In this document: positions 61,673-64,000 of the stretch, one piece after another
Layout: each line of letters starts with the position of its first letter
Numbering within the stretch: position 1 is the first letter of the stretch
Position numbers and translations under genes: made by a program
NCBI GenBank assembly: GCA_029718625.1
Contig: CM056377.1
Span: 103,552,585-103,616,584, forward strand
Reading direction: 5' to 3'
DNA from: Synaphobranchus kaupii
Lineage: Eukaryota; Chordata; Actinopteri; Anguilliformes; Synaphobranchidae
DNA: 64,000 bases
Notes under the pieces: generated by a model
What the model saw: the letters and a program-made list of their open reading frames with translations, nothing else
Databases searched by the model: none
Told to the model about the DNA's origin: nothing

Positions 61673-64000
61673 CACACAGGCTAGTTAGCTCAGCATTGTA
61701 TGTGCGACTCCACCCATGTAGTTTTGGCAGCATCACACCCCAGCAACATGTCCTCTGCAGAACCCGTAACACATGGATGCACTTACAGTATGTTTTCTGT
61801 ATTGAGTTTTTGATCTTATCCCACTCTGGGTAGTAATGTACAACATATTGCTTCAGCAGTTGACATTTTGTTTAATCTATCAAGTTATACACTGTGTTTT
61901 TTAAACAGTTTTCACTCTTGTACTCTTAGTAGATGAGGACAACTTTTTGTTTAGTATTTTTATTTCATTCTTGATTTAGGTAATATTATATTGCCTGGAC
62001 TGTAATTGCTAGCCAATGGAGTAATTCAACCAATGACATTGCTCTGTCTGGATGGAAGGTATGAGCAGGAAGAGGGGTGGTGACCAATAGGAAGCGGCAC
62101 AGCCAATTAAGCACGCGATATCGTACCTGATACTCTGAAATCTCTAAATATGTGAACAACAAGGTTAATAGTAAAATAACGATAGCCATCTGCAGAAAAA
62201 GCAATCATTACTCTATATTTTTGTTGTTGTTGTGATGTTAGTCTCATAAATGGCCATGTGATGGTGGTACTACCAATACATGAGCAATGTTTTCTCTCAT
62301 TCAACAAGGTAAAGTTTCTCATAAAGAGGATGGGGATAAACTTTGTATATTCTGAGCAGGGCTGGAGGGAGATGTATTTAGCTGCACTTCAAGCAAATGA
62401 TAATGTAATTGCATATTTATGTTGTACTATAAATTGTTACTCAGACAAATTAAGTTCTGGCATGTATTCTTGCTATAAGCTGCTACAAGTGCAGCTAAAT
62501 ACATATTTTAAAATAGTTTTTATTACAGAATAAAAGATCTGTTAAAAACACACTGAGTGAGAATGATTTAGTTTATGTTCATATGTATCATTAAGATTAC
62601 CTATCAGATGACCAGAATGTATGGTATTTATAATAACAAGGTCATTCATCAAAATTATGAGCAACAGCACAACTGTTCTGTCTGTCCATTCTACCGCAGG
62701 TGGCACTAAACGGAAACCTGAAACCCTGTGAGACCTAGTGAGGGGACTGCAGTGTGGCCAGCAGGTTCGGCATGCATGCGGTCGTCCACGTGAAAGTGTT
62801 TAACCTCAATTTCCAAACAACATGTCGGTGCATATCACTTCAGGCCAGAGGAAGAAATGGCTTCAATACAGAAGAAACACATTACTGTGAAAAGATACAA
62901 AGATTGTCTACGTTAGCCTTGAGGTGGTATTGTGGTGGGTGTTGGGGGTGGGAGGGTCAGGCTGTTCTCTCACAAAAACCAATAGCAACCGGGTAGCGCA
63001 CACTTTAGGATGCTGAATGAGCAATGATGCATGGAAGGCGGGAGGTGGCACTTCTGAAGGGCCTCTACGGCATGTGTACAGATCATCCTCACAGTAGTGC
63101 AGTCAGTAAGGAATTTGTTTGATTCCACTGAGAACCGTACTGAAGACACTTATCAGTTGTGCTTATCTACGCTGATATCCTATGCTGATATCCATTGTCT
63201 CCCTTTGGAATGTACTCCTTCACCCACCCCTTTTTGTTACTCTGCACTGAGTAGCACCATGAACACTTACAAAAGCAGAATGTGACAAGCCTTGAGACAC
63301 GGGGTAAAAAGAACAGCATTTAACTATGCTTGTTGATGTGTCAAGCTATAGTCATTTGGTGGAGAGAGGTTTTGTGATGGATGGGACTGCTCTGGCCAAA
63401 CCCATACTCATTAAAAGTGTTGGTCCAGTGTTTCCATTTGACTGTCTCTGACCGAATACGGAGTACCATACCTATGGCTATTCTTGCTCTTTACTGAGCA
63501 CTTCTGCCCAGAATTTATCTAAATATAATGCTCTTTGTTTTATAACACTGGAATTGCTCACAACAAAGCAAATGTAAATAATTTTACCTTACAATTATCT
63601 TACAATATCAAGGGATCGGTGGTTACTGAAATTAATGAAGAATGTGAGTAAAACAATATATAAACCCCTAAATTTCCTATTCATATTTAAGGACAAAGTG
63701 CATTGCTGTATGAGCCATCATTTGCTTAGATAATACTGTACCCAAGAGTACAAACCTGAAAAATTGTACCTGTAGTCAGTTTTTAATGATGTGACGTGTA
63801 GGTAGCAGATTGCTAGAATGCTGTTTCACTAGTCATAGTAGTGAGGGAGTCTCAGCATGGTAGGCATTGTGAGAATGCTCCAACACCAAGCAGATGTCCT
63901 CTCACACAGTTTTCACCAGTTGTGATGGGGCCCTCTGCTTGTGACAACAAAACTCGTAGATAAAATCTGAACTGTGGGAACGACTGGCCATCAATGGGTT
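61672..64000. other. Unique DNA to window end, no gene seen
   Basis: Frames such as 62258-62533 and 62754-62996 have no recognisable motif. No repeat family was assigned. Confidence 0.4.

Overview
The window looks like nuclear DNA from a ray-finned (teleost) fish, taken from a gene-poor part of a draft assembly that contains a run of 500 N. The evidence is the repeat content. There are four Tc1/mariner-type elements with TA target duplications, a Rex3-like RTE retrotransposon ending in GATG repeats, a hAT foldback MITE, PIF/Harbinger-type elements, a TTAA-target element with long inverted arms, and AT-rich unique DNA with CA/TG microsatellites. I found no intact host protein-coding gene, no tRNA or rRNA gene and no CRISPR array. 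Every protein-like signal I can name belongs to a mobile element, and all of them are broken.

Layout. 1-6164: a Tc1 3' end has inserted into a Harbinger-type repeat that exists as two head-to-head copies. The longer copy carries a 1.7 kb insertion (3574-5265) made of irregular repeated blocks studded with perfect 16-bp hairpins; this is the most unusual structure in the window. 7997-9576: a complete but damaged Tc1 element. 9590-10318: a LINE with its middle missing. 13925-14960: an old antisense RTE-like fragment. 15179-17050: a hAT MITE, a Harbinger MITE and a SINE-like element. 21882-22403: an internally deleted Tc1. 23320-25496: a Rex3-like LINE with a 10-bp target duplication. 29648-30770: a TTAA element carrying one acidic exon-like segment that ends at a good splice donor. 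44575-46930: two unrelated Tc1 elements separated by only 8 bp of TA repeat. 48303-48660 and 57787-57850: two copies of another dispersed fish repeat. 55499-55998: assembly gap. 58276-58780: a 45-bp minisatellite.

The elements are related to one another in three ways. The Tc1 fragment at 1621-1957 and the element at 45329-46930 belong to the same family. The Harbinger MITE at 15942-16739 has the same ends as the 2407-6164 element with its interior removed. The LINE remnant at 9590-10318 and the SINE-like element at 16771-17050 share a 3' tail, as expected if one mobilised the other.

Between these lie long stretches of unique AT-rich DNA. A few are richer in GC, free of recognisable repeats, and resemble conserved regulatory DNA (for example 17560-17870, 20760-20935, 26540-27010, 31300-31560, 49480-50720). 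That reading is inference from composition and context only and needs cross-species alignment. Superfamily names come from recognised motifs and terminal structure, not from a database search.
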